DNA of 64,000 nucleotides from Ottelia alismoides (GCA_037367405.1 JAZKJV010000600.1:372001-436000), one strand, 5' to 3'. Shown: positions 20,521 through 33,058, counted from the stretch's first letter. A program made the numbers and translations. Notes: a model not told the origin generated them from the sequence alone.

Positions 20521-22304
20521 GAAGTGACGATCGGAGTTCATAGAACTCCACCCCATGCTTATCCTCTGCCCTTCTTCGTTCTTCCCCATTCATCAGCTTC
20601 TTCCAGGAAAAGTTCTTCTCTTCATATTCTTTTCTTTGTATTATCTACTCACCCGCATACACCCAATCCATCATCTGATCTGCCCCCCACCTTCACAATG
20701 ATTGCATCATCTTCGCACAACCACCCATTTGATTCATCATCCTACGGATCACCTCCCCCATTTAAGTCCATCTTCTTCCTCTGCTCGAGGAAGAACCCAC
20801 TAGGGTTCATTGTCGTTCACTTCTGTTGCAGCCTTGTACCCATCCTACTCATTCCATATCGCGTCCCTTGTGCTTTGGTGTGCTATATAACCCTGCAGGT
20901 GTCCTCAGGCCTCACTGATCAAAGGTTCCCACATAGCTCTGATCCCAAACATCTCCCTCCGACAACCCAACATCGACTGGGCCAGTCCCAATCTGCTTCG
21001 GTTTGCTCTGGTCTGCCGAGAACTTCATCAGGACCTTGGGAAGGTTCTTGGATCTTCACAGATGTCACGACAGCATCAAGGAGGCGAAGGAAGATCGTCG
21101 GAGCTCTGCCAAGAGCTACCTTAGCATGGAGGAGGAAATACATGTGAGTACAGGTATTGTCGGATCACGCCTAATCAGGGTTGATCCAAAGGTCATGAGT
21201 CACCCCCAAGACATCTCTTTTGAGAGATCTGCATCGGATTGTCCGCACCTGAGTCGAAGCGTAGGAGCCCACCATTTATCTCGAGATTGCGAACGCCTCC
21301 CAAGCCACCACTGTGTGCGTGGAGCAGGCCTCCCTTGGGAAATAGTAGATAAGCTACGTCGCATATTTATAATTCCATTAATAGCCCTAGTACGGAGGAT
21401 TTTTGCATAGATAGCCTTTGCGGCTTTTGTAATTGCATCGATATCTAATGAATCACCAATTCATCACCTTTATTCAGTTATAGCTTAAATTCCCTTATAA
21501 AACACATGTAAATATTAATAATTCTCTCTTCTTAATAATCCTTATTAATAGGTATATATTGTATATTTATCATTCTTTTAACTTAAAATAAATAAAGAAA
21601 GAAAAATAAACAAAATAAAAAGACTATGCATGCAATAAATACACATTGACTCTAACCCTGAGGGTAGGTCATGACTTGACCTAATCGACAAGGAATAAAG
21701 TAGGGGGAGATAAGGCTTATCATCCAGAAAAATCAAGAAAAAAATCTCCACTTGTACATTCATACATTCCTTCTACTATTTTATTTATTACCAAATTAAC
21801 CTTAAATAAAAATGTTGTCTTCTTGGAACTTGTACACAAAAATAAATTGTAAATATTAAAACTAATTACAAGAAGAATCATTCTACAGAATAAAAATAAC
21901 AACAATTTGGAAAAGTCGTAAAGCTCAACATGTCATATCAATATCATCTACACAAAAATTCAAAATAAACCAAACTCAAATCAATGTGTTCAAAATTAAA
22001 CAAGGTTTAAAATGAAAGTGGTTTCATAAAAATTGAAGTTAAGAAGTGAAAAGTGGCTTTTTGGAGTGCTGTTGTACGGTGTGCCTATGGTGTATTGTAT
22101 ATTATTTATTCATTATTTATTTTCTTGTATTTTTGCACATTATATTTTTAATCATTTGTATACATTGTATATAATTTATATAAAATGCAAATAAAATCAT
22201 AAAACTAAAAAGAAATAAAAATAAAATCATGTATTTATACTATAGATATCACATACTTATATTGTAGATATCATTATTTACTTAACTCATTAAAATAATT
22301 ATTT
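20521..22304. other. Non-coding sequence between LINE-1 and LINE-2
   Basis: The first kilobase is C/T-rich with a TATA-like TGCTATATAACCC (about 20880). The rest (21440-22304) is strongly AT-rich. The open frame crossing 20521-21147 continues an antisense frame of LINE-1 and has no domain. This is likely LTR or untranslated sequence of an older element, continuous with 13770-14417 before LINE-1 inserted. I see no gene. Confidence 0.35.
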
Positions 22305-25300
22305 ATTTATCTTGGAACGTGAGGGGTCTGAGTGACCCGACAAAGAGGAAGATCTTGGGCTCGAGATTCATGGAGTGGGGCTGCGATGTTATAACTCTGC
22401 AGGAAACAAAGTTAGAGTCGATATCCGATACCATTTGGCGCTCTTTCGATATGGCCTCTTTGGGTGGTTATAGGTCGAATGATGTTGTTGGCTCAGTGGG
22501 TGGGATGGCTATTGCCTGGAAGGACTCTATTTTTTGTTTGTAAGGCTGAACTGAGGGGACGTATGTTCTCACGGTGATTATGGAATGACTTCGCTCTAGC
22601 ATGCTATTCGCTTTCTCTTGTGTGTATGGGTCGTGCTAGACCGCTTCGAGGCAACAGCTTTGGGCGGATCTGCGGGAGGTGAGGAGTGCTTTTCCAAACT
22701 GTGTGTGTTTGATTGGTGGAGACTTCAATGTTACCCTCCTTTCTTCTGATAGACCGGCCTTGCGTGGGGGTCAGGAACCGGGGTCAGCGGAGTTTGTTGA
22801 ATTGGTGGATTTCCTGGAACTTGAGGTTTTGGACGGTGTTGACCCGAAGTACAGCTGGCGGAATTCTGGATCCTGCTCCCGCATTGATCCTTTCTTGGCA
22901 TGGGCCGAACTTTTGGAGCTTTTCCCGTTGGTTTATGTTGCTAGTAGGCCACGGACGCTCTCGGATCATTCTCCGCTTTTGTGGGACTCAAGTGAGGCTT
23001 CCATTCCGAGGGGTTTCTTTAGATACGAGAGGACGTGGCTTTTGGAAGGGAATTTCAAGGAATTGGTCTCCTCTCACTGGTCCTCCTCGGTGTTGTCGGG
23101 TTCCGCTGTTTCGAGATTCGAACAGAAGTTAAAGTCTTTGCACATTAGGCTTTGTTCTTTCAAGGGGTCCAGAAAGGCCAGACGTGTGACTAGAGTGGCG
23201 GCTGGGGAGGAGCTTCGTAAGCTCGACAAATTAGAGGATGACGGACCTCTTGTTTTGGAAGAATTGGTTCTGAGAGCGGAGGCTCAAAAGAAGATTGCGG
23301 AGGAGGATAGAAAGCGGCAGACTGAGTGGAGGAAAAGATCCACGAACAATTGGCTAAAGGAGGGAGATGCTAATACTGCTTTCTTTCACAGAGTGGCTAG
23401 CGGGAGGCGTCGTAGTAATTTCATTCGATCAGTGATTGTGGATGGGATCAGGTGGATGGGGATAGGGAGATGGGCGTGGCGATCTCGGATCATTTCCATG
23501 CTTTTTCATCGAGGGCCTTCCCCAGACGGTGGAGATGGACCGGTCTGGGTGCTTCGCAGCTCTCAGGGGCTCACGCCGCTAGCTTGGTTCAACTGGTAAC
23601 CATGGAGGAGTCAAAGGCTGCAGTTTGGAATTTGGATGCGGAGGAGGCGCCTGGACCGAACGGGTTCCCGGTCTCTTTCTATAAGGATTTTTGGGATCTT
23701 GTGGCAGCGGAGGTATTGGAAGTCGTCAAGGAATTTTGCAAGTATAATGTGGGAGTTGAGAAGATAAATAAAGCTACGATTTTTCTCCTTCCAAAGCATG
23801 GGACAGCTGAGCACATCGAGGACTTTAGACCGATTGCTCTTTCCGACGCTTTGTATTTGATTGTGGCAAAGATTTTCACTACTAGGCTAAGCAAGGTACT
23901 TGAACATATTATCTCTCCGCTGCAGTCAGCTTTTGTTCCTGAGAAGCAGATTGGGGATTGTCTGGTTATGGCATCAGAGATCACTACTGATTGGAAGAGG
24001 CATAGGGTGAAAGCGTTGCTGTGGAAGGTCGACTTTGCACAAGCTTATGATACATTGGACTGGCGCTTTCTGTAGGAAGCGTTGCATAGGAGGGGCTTTT
24101 CGGATTTTGGATTTCGTGGATGAAACGTTGTGTGACGACTACCTCTCTGACGGTTCTTATGAATGGTCAGCCTGAAGGGGGATTCTTTCAACCGCAGAGG
24201 GGTATCAGGCAGGGATGTCCTTTGGCTCGTCTACTTTTTGTCATTGTGGCTGATGTGCTTGCTTGCTTGGTGGAGCGGATCCAGAGATGCGGGATCACGC
24301 GTGGTTATTCGCGGAATGACCTGTCTGTACCTCTTCTTCAGTATGCGGACAACACCATTTTCTTTATCGAGGGAGGTGTGGATGGAGCTCATGGAATGGC
24401 AACTACACTTGATCTGCTTGGAGAATTGTCGGGTCTAACACAGAATCGGGCCAAGCTACAATGGTCCCTTTTTGCTTTATCTGAGGAGGAGGTACAATCG
24501 TGCAGTACTGTGTTGGGTATGGAGTGTGGCGTGCTACCTATACGCTATTTGGGTTTGTCGTTGACAACGGGTAGAATCAAAGTGGTAGACTGGTTACATG
24601 TTGTAAAAAAGCTGGAAGAGAAACTCTCTGGGTGGAAATCCATTTTCCTTTCTAAGGGGGTCGCCTGGTCTTGCTGAAGGCGGTACTCTCTGCTATCCCG
24701 ATTTATTTCATGTCTACTCGCATATTGCCCATCGGGATTCGTTTGCACCTTGAGAGGTTGATGAGGAGATTTATGTGGAGAAAAAGTGGGCAGGAGGTTA
24801 ATGGGATGCACTTGGTGGATTGATATACCATTACTCTTCCCAAGTCTGAGGGTGATCTCGGAATCAAGCGTATTGATGCTTAGAATGAAGCATTATTGTT
24901 GAAGTGGGTGAGCAGACTTTGGGGGAACGACAAAGATACTTGTTGTACTCTTCTGCGTCGGATCTACGATATTAGTGTGACGCCATCTGGTGTGGCACTT
25001 GGGGTTCTGCCTTCTCCCCTCTGGAAAGGTATTCTGACGGTTCTTCCGTGTTTCGATGAGCTCTTTCGGCCGGTGTTGAGAGGAGGAAACTCTTTCACTT
25101 TTTGGCAGGACGATTGGACGGGTGGTGGGTCGCTTAATGCCAGTTTCCCTCACATGTATGCCTTGGTTATTGTCCGTGAGGCAAAGGTCGCTGACTGTTG
25201 GTGTAACGGGAACTGGATGTCGAGGTTTAGCGCAAATTTTTCGGACCAGTGCCTTGAGGAGTTTCTGCTTTTGTTGGATGTGTTGTCGGCTTTAGGGGGC

Positions 25301-25504
25301 CCTGCAGGGGGTCGAGACCATTGGGTGTGGAAGGGGAGCTCTTTTTCGGTCAGGAAGGCATACGGGGCGATTTGTAGGTCGCCTCTCGCGCGAACGGATG
25401 ATCTAGTTAGGGACTGCAGTTTTAATTGGGGGCTTTTTCTACCCGAGAGAATCGATTTTTTCCTTTGGTTCTTCAGGCGGAAAAGGTTGATGACAAGAGA
25501 TCGG

Positions 25505-25514
25505 TGTGCCAGAA
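25505..25514. repeat. LINE-3 left target-site duplication
   Basis: TGTGCCAGAA is repeated at 27650-27659. It lies inside the LINE-2 zf-RVT coding sequence (DRCARI...). Confidence 0.9.
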
Positions 25515-27649
25515 ATTTTTTTTTTGACGCTCAAAAAAGGGGGAGACACTCGTAGGTGTTCACCCCAATGTATTGAAAAGAAAATGTAAAGAGATTTTAC
25601 AAAAGGAAAGAAAAGCTTAAACCAACAAAAAGACCCTTTGGAGTCATCCTAAATCAGGCACCCCTCACAAGATCGAAATCCATGTCTACCCAGAAGACCA
25701 ATCGAGCACAACACGCGTAGCAATGATGGAGATATTTTCCTTGTAGAAACGTTGTCCCGCAAAGAGGGCGTCATTCCTCCCCAACCAAATGCTCCATAAG
25801 CGCGCAATCGGATCCAGCAGCACCCTCCTAGCCCTGCCTCTGGAGGTCGCCAAACTCTCCCAGAAAGAAGCAGCGGTCGCGGCATTGATCCAGCCAAGGT
25901 CAGCCCAAAGATCGCGAACACGCCCGCACTCGAAGAAAAGGTGATTGATGGTTTCGCGCTCCGTGCCGCACAGCCCGCATATCGGCCCAATATTGGGGAA
26001 CAGAATTGCACACCGATCACGAGTTAAGAGTCTCCCTCTGCGAAAAAGCCAAAGAAAAAAGCCAATGCGCGCAGGAAGCTTGAGCCCCCACAAAAATCTG
26101 CAGTCGCACACAAGAGCAGCGTCGTCCCCAGGAATGCTCGAGACGAGAGCAGAGTACGCCTTTCTCGTAGAAAAAGATCCATCCTTCCACGCCCAATGGT
26201 CCCGGCCATCAGTAGGCTTGATAGCATCCGCAAGCAATCTCATCAGGGATAGGAAATCATCCAATCGCTGATCCGAAAGGTTCGCAACAATCCTAGGGCA
26301 CCAGTAGCCATCATCCCAGCACGAGGCTACCGAAGCCTCTTTGTCTTCCACCAAAGCATACAAACGAGGGAACACATCCTTTAAAGCACCCCTTCCAGAC
26401 CAATCGTCAGTCCAAAAACGAAAAGAGTTCCCCTTCCCCAACATAGGTTTAAAGAGGTAGCGATTACGATTAAATACATTCAGCACCCCACGCCAGAAGG
26501 TAGAAAGGTGACCAGAGGGGCTCCCCCGAGTACCAGTCATCATCTCCACTCCCAACGACTACCGCAGAATATTCAACCAGAAGTTCTCCTCAATTCCCAT
26601 GAACCCGAAGCCCACTTAAGCAGAAGGGTGTCATTAACCACATCCAACCGCCTTACTCCCAAGCCCCCCACCCGCTTGGGCCTCGTAACATCACCCCACC
26701 CCACCAAATGCACCCCCCTTCTCCCCTCTCCCTTCCTTCCCCATAAGAACCCCCGCATACACTTCTCCATACGCACCCGAATCCCCTTAGGCAACCCACG
26801 AATCGAGAAGAAGTGAATTGAAATAGAGGATAGCATCGCCTTTAGAAGAACCAGCCGCCCACCCCTGGATAAAAGAGCCGCTTGCCACCCAGCCAAGCGA
26901 GCCTCCATCTTTTCCACCACCACCTTCCAATCGCGAAGCCGAACGCGACCCACAGCCAAGGGCAGACCAATATAATCAAAGGGGAGCCCACCTGGGGAGG
27001 AGCCCAGCATCCGGCCACACTCCAAGGCATCCTCCTGCGACATACCGAATGGGACCACCTTAGATTTTGTCACATTAATCAAGAGGCCCGAGACCTCGCT
27101 GAAGAGCTGAAGAGTAGTAGCCATACCGGAAACCTCTGAAGGACCACCCTCGATAAAGCAAATGGTGTCATCAGCGAACTGAAGAAGAGGGACATGAAAG
27201 TCCCCCATATAACAACCTCTAGTAAGGCCCGTCGCAGCCACGCCATCAATCATACGGGGCAACACGTCGACGGCCAACACAAATAGGAGGGGAGCGAGAG
27301 GACACCCCTGACGCACCCCCTCCTTGGCTGGAAGGATCCCCCGACCGGATAACCATTAAGAAGAACGGAAAGGGATGCCGTGGACACACAGCGCCGCACC
27401 CACGAGATCCAAGCCTCCGGGAAACCCCTCCGCCTCAGAACCGACCACAGGAAACGCCAATCAAGGCAGTCATAGGCCTTAGCGAAATCGATCTTCCAAA
27501 GAATCCCCTTTGTCGAGGACTTCCTCCAAGCCTCCACCATCTCGGAGGCCACCGCGAAGCAGTTGGATATCTGCCGTCCACAAATAAAGGCGGCATGCGA
27601 TGGCGAAATCAGCGAGTCGAGAAGGGGAGCCAGCCTCTTGGCCAAGACC
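25515..27649 (-). mobile_element. LINE-3: 5'-truncated LINE inserted in LINE-2
   Basis: The poly(A) end is the T-run at about 25516-25526, followed inward by the family 3' hairpin (to about 25565). The 10-bp duplication TGTGCCAGAA flanks it. The element is truncated inside the RT domain at 27649. Its protein is close to that of LINE-1 (same words DWSGRGAL, RDHWAWKDGSFS, LFPN.GP.C.LC), so it belongs to the same subfamily, while its host LINE-2 is more distant. Confidence 0.93.
25686..27649 (-). pseudogene. LINE-3 ORF2 C-terminal half (RT end, zf-RVT)
   Basis: The coding pieces in order are: 27649 to about 27320, RT with HAAFICGRQISNCFAVASEMV, KIDFAKAYDCLDWRFLWSVLRRRGF and SVLLNGYPVGGSFQPRRG; then 27316-26573 with MRQGCPLAPLLFVLAVDV, the intact catalytic FADDT and YIGLPLAVGRVRL; then 26555-25686 with GKGNSFRFWTDDWSGRG, DHWAWKDGSF and zf-RVT CGLCGTERETINHLFFEC. 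Frameshifts lie near 27320 and 26570. The endonuclease is absent because of 5' truncation. Confidence 0.9.
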
Positions 27650-27659
27650 TGTGCCAGAA
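27650..27659. repeat. LINE-3 right target-site duplication
   Basis: TGTGCCAGAA matches 25505-25514. LINE-2 coding resumes at 27660. Confidence 0.9.
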
Positions 27660-28073
27660 TTGTTGGGCTGATTTCAGACAGATGCCCCCTATGCGAAAAT
27701 GGAATTGAATCGGTGGAACATCTTTTCTTCCTTTTTTCGAGAACGACGGCTTTATGGGAAGAATCTAGCATGGAATGGGTTTGTGTGAGGAGCTTCGACA
27801 CTTTTTGGGAGTCTTTGTGATTGGCACGACGACGGCCGCGGACGGAGATACTTCGCCCTTTGGCAATTTTGTGGTCCACCTGGCTGTCTAGAAATGCCTT
27901 CATTTTTTCGGGTCAAAGGTTCTATCGTGAAAACGTATGTTTATAGTCTGCGAGGCTTGTTGAGGAGTGGTTGTTGCTGTAATTGTGTCATGTATCTTTT
28001 AAAATTTATAACCAATTAATATAAATGTCGGGTGGACACCACTTCGTGATCCTCCATTCTTTGGCTTCCAAAA

Positions 28074-29319
28074 ACTTACTAAAATAATTCATAAATCAAT
28101 TAAAAATATCATTAAAACCATTAAATAATTCGACAAATTAATAAATTATGTAATTATGTAATTATTTGTAAAAAATAATGTATTAAAAATTTACTTGTTG
28201 TGTACATATATTTGTACCTATGAATAAAGGTTCTTATTTATTTTCACCTATTTAATTAAATAATTTAATTTATTAAAAATAAGCTAAATTAAGTTTATTT
28301 ATTTATTAACATTTTTATTCATAAAATTTTTTTATTTAAATTTATTTTCTTTTTATTTTACATTTTCTTTTATTTAATTTATGTTTGTCTTCTAGTGTTT
28401 GGACTGTAGTGGGCCTGGTTCTGATTGGTCGGACTCGGGTCTGTTGACCCGAGTCAACTCCCTATTCCTCTTCCAAACCCCGAATAACCAGTTGCCAGCC
28501 ATTCTTCTTCGATTTTTCTCATCCACTCCTTAGCCTCTTTCTCCCTGATTTCCTCTTTAAACCTCGCACGTTTCATAAATGATCACGCCTGAATAAGTTT
28601 CTAATAAACCTGGTCTCGGTTCGCGTACCATCATCCTTTTGAATTTCTATGCAGCTTATCGAGTATATATACCTCCCCAGATCATCCTCGAGCCCCGGAT
28701 CTGTTGTCCACCCCTTTTATGCCTGAAGTTTGTTCCTCGAGATAAGGCGAGGTGACAGCAAGCCATTCCCACAGCTGGGAGTGCGTGAATTGGTCTGAGA
28801 GACGGGACCATCCACTCGTCGAGCTCCGCCGGCGAGTCCAAGTTTCTTCAGCCCTTCATCGATGAATCGAGGCCGAGACTTGTCGTTTCCACTGTTAGGT
28901 AATTTAGCTCGGTTTACTTTTAAATTATGTCATTTAATTCTACAATTACATGCGATTTTCACTTAGAACAGAACATCTATGTTCTACTCTGATCTTCGTG
29001 ATAGGAGGCCCTCGCTTGATTTCACATCACTCTGACCATCCCTCAACCATCTGCAACCAATTCTTTGTCCCTCTCTTGTATCTGATCATCCAGATCCATC
29101 GCGGATCTAGAATCCGACCTCCATTCCGACTGCTTTGCCGGAGGATACTCATTCACCACCACCACCACCCCCCCCCCCCCGCCAATTTCCCCTTCCTTTC
29201 GGCTAATAACGTCGACTGGTGTTGTACCTCCAAGCAAGGAAATAATTGCAGGGCCTTGGACTACTTTTGGATGAGGATAGATCATCTGGAGCTCGAGTTT
29301 TCACGCGAAGCCACCTAAA
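28074..29319 (+). other. Candidate long gypsy LTR, first part
   Basis: AT-rich sequence (28074-28390) is followed by a GC-balanced stretch with GACCCGAGTCAACTCC (about 28446) and many TTC/CTC runs, which looks like U3/R of a Tat/Athila-type LTR. It continues beyond LINE-4 to the PBS-like site at 33059. It has no coding potential beyond short chance frames. It includes a C-tract (about 29168-29179) after CCACCACCACCACC. The start of the LTR was not identified. Confidence 0.35.
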
Positions 29320-29335
29320 GCTCCAGACCGTAGAT
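29320..29335. repeat. LINE-4 left target-site duplication (16 bp)
   Basis: GCTCCAGACCGTAGAT is repeated exactly at 30512-30527. Confidence 0.93.
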
Positions 29336-30511
29336 TTTTTTGAAATCTATAAATGAGGGGGATACACTCGATGGTGCACGCCCCAAGCCTTTATTGAAGA
29401 GCAAGAAAAAGAGGAAAAAAGAAAAGAGGGAAAAAACAACCAAACGCCGTTACAATAGGCCCATTACAACGCCTAATCCTCCACCAATCGCTTAGCAAAA
29501 ACCCACACGTTTTCCTTATAGAATCTTTGGCCCAAGAAAAGCAAATCATTCCTACCCCTCCAGATCGCCCACAGAATGGCCATCGGGTAAAGAATCTCCA
29601 CCGTCGGTCTATCCTTGTTTGAACGAAGCGCGCTCCAGAAGGTCTAGAAATCGTCCGTAGAGCACCAGTCCACGCCAGCCCCCTACCATACTTGAATCAC
29701 CACGGGACAAAGGAAGAAGAGGTGTTCCGCGGATTCAATCGATTCATCGCAAAGCAAGCACCTGTCCGAGATGGAGCGCAAAAGCCTGACACATCGACCC
29801 TCGTCATCAGCTTCTGCCTCCTGAACAGCCAAAGAAAGAAATCAATTCTCTCAGGAAGCCTGAGAGCCCAAAGCAAAGCACAGTCCCGGCTAAGCATCTC
29901 CGAATGCGACGGCGGCGGCCGAGAGATAGCCCCGAAGGCCTTCTTGACCGAGAAAGGGCCCCCCTCCAAGACCAGTGGTCTCGGCCCCCCGAAGGGTGCC
30001 CCACCTCCCTCACAGCATCGAGCAAAGCCAAGAAATCCTCCAACCTCTGGTCCGAGAAGTTCGCCGAGAAGGTGGGGCACCAATTACCAACCCAGCAGTC
30101 CGCAGCCGAACAAAATTTGTCATCAGCTAAGGCATACAACCGAGGGAAGCACGAGCAAAGCCCCCCCCCCCCCGTCCAATCGTCCGTCCAAAAGGAGAAA
30201 GAATCCCCCCACCAAGGGTCGGCCTAAAAAGCGCAATATTCTTCAAAAAGACCTCCACAACCGCCCTCCAAAAGCGCGTGGGTGAGGCAATACGGGGGAC
30301 CTGCGAAGGCATCGTCCCCCCCCCCCCCCACGCCATAGATCCGCCGAACCACATCACAACAGAGAACCTCCCCTGGCCCCCATATCCTGCTAGCCCACTT
30401 AAGGAGCAAGGCGTCGTTCATTTGGTCGAGCAACTTCACCCCCAACCCACCCTGATCCTTCCTGCACGTAATATCTTCCCACCCAACCAGGGGGATCCCT
30501 CTCGACCCCCT
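29336..30511 (-). mobile_element. LINE-4: short 5'-truncated LINE
   Basis: Flanked by a perfect 16-bp duplication, with a T-run at 29336-29340 as poly(A) and the family 3' hairpin in diverged form (GAGGGGGATACACTCG... at about 29354-29375). Only the last about 1.1 kb of ORF2 is present. Two long homopolymer C-tracts occur at about 30162-30174 and 30318-30330. Confidence 0.92.
29460..30511 (-). pseudogene. LINE-4 ORF2 C-terminus (zf-RVT region)
   Basis: Read on the minus strand, it encodes GIPLVGWEDITCRKDQGGLGVK, then NDALLLKWASRIWGPGEV, then (frame-shifted) DHWSWRGA. The zf-RVT finger is RCLLCDESIESAEHLFFLC, ending in a decayed tail. Frames shift at the C-tracts and elsewhere. The RT catalytic core is missing because of 5' truncation. 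Plus-strand frames over this interval (for example 29692-30285) are antisense shadows. Confidence 0.85.
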
Positions 30512-30527
30512 GCTCCAGACCGTAGAT
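30512..30527. repeat. LINE-4 right target-site duplication (16 bp)
   Basis: GCTCCAGACCGTAGAT matches 29320-29335. Confidence 0.93.
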
Positions 30528-33056
30528 CGGCAAGCTTTGGACTCCATCTCCATATCAGATCGACGCGGGAGACTACCAATGACCTCCAGTGACCATCAGG
30601 AAGCGATTTGGACGGAGATCGGGTGAGCTACAACCGATTGAAGTTCATCGGCCACTTCCTTCAACCCAGTTCATCGTTTAATCAAGAACTCCGACGCCAG
30701 ATTAGATCCAAACTGTTGAGGAAGCCCAAATTTCAAGCCATTGGATCAAGTTCCTAGATCGAAGCTCAACCGTCGTATAATCATGTGTACTGCATAATAC
30801 TTGGTGATTTTTGCACCCTTTACCCCTGCACGTTTTATTATTTGTAAATAAGTTCTTGAAGAGACATGTGCCATGTGTTGGTTGTTTGAATAATTGCAAC
30901 AAGACCCTTAATTGTTTTTATATGTGCATGTGAGTCCGATTTAAACAGTTGCTAGTCCTTCTGCACGTGATTTCTTGCTGATTTTGCAATAAAAGGCTTG
31001 GCGTTTCTTGTTACTGTTTAACCTGTGAAATTAATATACTTCCAATTAAGTCTGTGCCGGTGTATTTCACGTGTTTCGACATGCACCTTTTGTGGAGAAA
31101 TTGTGTGTTTGCCCCTTTGATTTTTTTAATTGTTATTATTTCCGTATATAAAAAATTCTTTGCAAATTAGTCCTATTTCCGAATAACCGTGTTTCTTTTA
31201 TTTGTGCTTAATAATTAATTACTTACTTCTAAAAATTCCATAAAAATTCTCAAAAATTCATAGTAATAAGTTTTATTATCGATAAAATTTATTTGCAAAA
31301 TTAATTAGATTTGTTTTAAAATAAAAATAAATCACTAAAAATTATCATGTTTGCTTTATAAAATACATAAAAATTAAAAAAGTGTTTTAAATATTCCAAA
31401 AAAATTGTGATTGTGTATTTTAATTTGAATGATTTTCTGTACAACTTTGATTTTACAATTCTTCATAAAACAATAAAAATTGAAAAACACATAAAAGACT
31501 AAAAATTCATATTAAATCATTACAAAACATAAAATTATATAAAATAGCTTGAATTAAAGCTTGCAAAATTTTCTTTATGCTTGTGTATAACTCCAGTATT
31601 TTTGCTTTTATTTTATATTTTAAAAATAGAAAAAAAGTGTGTTTTGAATTTCTATGTGTACTGTTTTCTATTTATATTTGTTTTGAAAATCTTAAAAAAT
31701 ATAAAAATCTATGAAAAATAAAAAAACAGTAAAAAAGTATATAAAACACAAAAATATTTTTGGTTGAATTTTCTGACTATTTTTACCATTTTTTAAAATC
31801 CAAAAAGAGACTTTTGCCCTTTTGTTTTGTTTTCTTTTATTTGGTTTCATTTTAAAAATTAAAAAGTTAAAATTTTGCATAATTAAATATCACTAAAAAA
31901 TTCAAAATCAGATTATATAAAAAATTACAAATTAAAAACCATAAAAATACAAAAAGCATTAAAACACATAAAAACACAAAAAGCAAAAAAGAAAAAGAAA
32001 TTCATTAATTCCAATAGATTAATAACCCTCAGGTATTGTAGCCTCCATGTGTTCGAACATGTATGTTATACATGTAAATAAATAGTATTTTCTTTCTTAG
32101 AATTCTTTACTTGATTTTTTCTTCTATTAGAATAATTTCTATTTGATTTGGGAATTCGTGGGAAAACAGCGAACACTTCACTTCTGCTATTAAATAATTC
32201 AAATAAAAACCCCATAGAATTTTTGAGTTCAACAGCATCCTTGCCAGGGACTTGTTTGCATAAATGCCCCTGTAATGTTCAATAAATAACTTGATCATCG
32301 CGGATCCAAATTAAATGAAATCGGGCTTGTTTGAACGGTCTTTTAGTGCTCTTTAAGGTGGTATGCTTAGATTTTTACTTTGCTCTGTCTAATCGGAATT
32401 AAAAATCAGAGAGTTATATAGACCTCCAATCATTGATTAATTGAACCAATTTGCTTGATTACCTAAATTATTGATCACGTTACACTATAATTTATCTTGG
32501 ATCATTAGAATGTAATTAGGACTTATTTCAAATCATTATTTCATAGAAATTCTTTTGAGGATATTGTGTGATTGATCACATTAACCATTTAATTGAGTAA
32601 TGTATTAATTGAATGAGATAAATTGGAAGTATATTTTGAGCATTAATTTGTATAATTGCATGTTCAAGTGATCTATATGTGACTCTGTAATCAGAGCATA
32701 GTTGGCTATTTTGCATTGCATTTGTTTATTTGAATTGTATTGCATTATTCATCATTAGTATGTCATTTTGTCACTTAATATAATTGCATATAAAATCAAA
32801 TAAAAAACATGTGCATACATTAATTGCATTCTGTTGACCTAATCACATTAATCATTCACTTAATTGAATATTTGAACCTGATTTAATCGAGCTAATCAGC
32901 TCGTGTCCCTCGTGTCCCTGAGTTCGACCCTGGACTTATCCAGGATAAAATAAACTAAGTCCTCTTCATAGAGATATCTTGACTTAGATCTGATAAATTG
33001 AGATTTATCCATACTACAATTAGACATAATTAGCATAGCCAAATACCGATTCATCA
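30528..33056 (+). repeat. Candidate long gypsy LTR, second part (U5-like)
   Basis: The stretch ends in ...GATTCATCA just before a PBS-like sequence. Over 31200-32000 it is AT-rich with many AAAAATTCATAAAAAT-type units. It then runs into GAGTTCGACCCTGGACTTATCC (32921-32942), a phrase I associate with the end of Tat/Athila LTRs. No coding sequence is seen. No second LTR lies in the window, so it is a fragment, a solo LTR or part of an element cut elsewhere. Confidence 0.45.
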
Positions 33057-33058
33057 GA

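Larger units (their letters stand above)
22305..27990 (+). pseudogene. LINE-2 ORF2: endonuclease, RT, zf-RVT (broken)
   Basis: Endonuclease pieces are 22319-22543 (WGCDVITLQETKLES) and 22679-23599, the latter with LIGGDFNVTLLSSDRP, SCSRIDPF and LSDHSPLLWDSS. RT continues through GDANTAFFHRVASGRRR, then in 23452-24075 with EAPGPNGFPVSFY, LQSAFVPEKQIGDC and KVDFAQAYDTLDW up to a stop at 24073. It resumes at 24120 with RQGCPLARLLFVIVADV. The catalytic box reads QYADNTIFF: the second Asp of the usual YADD/FADD is Asn. The zf-RVT part (24896-25514) is cut by LINE-3 and continues after 27660 as DRCPLCENGIESVEHLFF. The 2145-bp insert plus duplication is a multiple of three, so the frame matches on both sides. 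Confidence 0.9.
22305..28073 (+). mobile_element. LINE-2: 5'-truncated LINE, interrupted by LINE-3
   Basis: This plus-strand LINE begins inside ORF2 (SWNVRGLSDPTKRKILG, about 22308) and lacks ORF1, so it is 5'-truncated. Endonuclease, RT and zf-RVT coding follow, with LINE-3 inserted at 25515-27649. The 3' end at about 28030-28073 has the family hairpin in diverged form (GGGTGGACACC...) followed by a short A-run. No flanking duplication was found. More lesions than in LINE-1 suggest greater age, and the nesting shows it predates LINE-3. Confidence 0.9.

Noticed and set aside
20188..21147. 319-codon plus-strand ORF
   Set aside because: Its first third is antisense to LINE-1 ORF1 and it crosses the LINE boundary and target duplication, so it cannot be an ancestral gene. 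It has no domain.
29692..30285. 197-codon plus-strand ORF rich in Pro/Ser
   Set aside because: Antisense to the LINE-4 zf-RVT coding region; composition follows the opposite strand.
8386..33056. One giant gypsy LTR spanning the copia B and LINE insertions
   Set aside because: Even after leaving out all inserts, about 6 kb would remain, the two ends do not match each other, and no repeat supports a single LTR.
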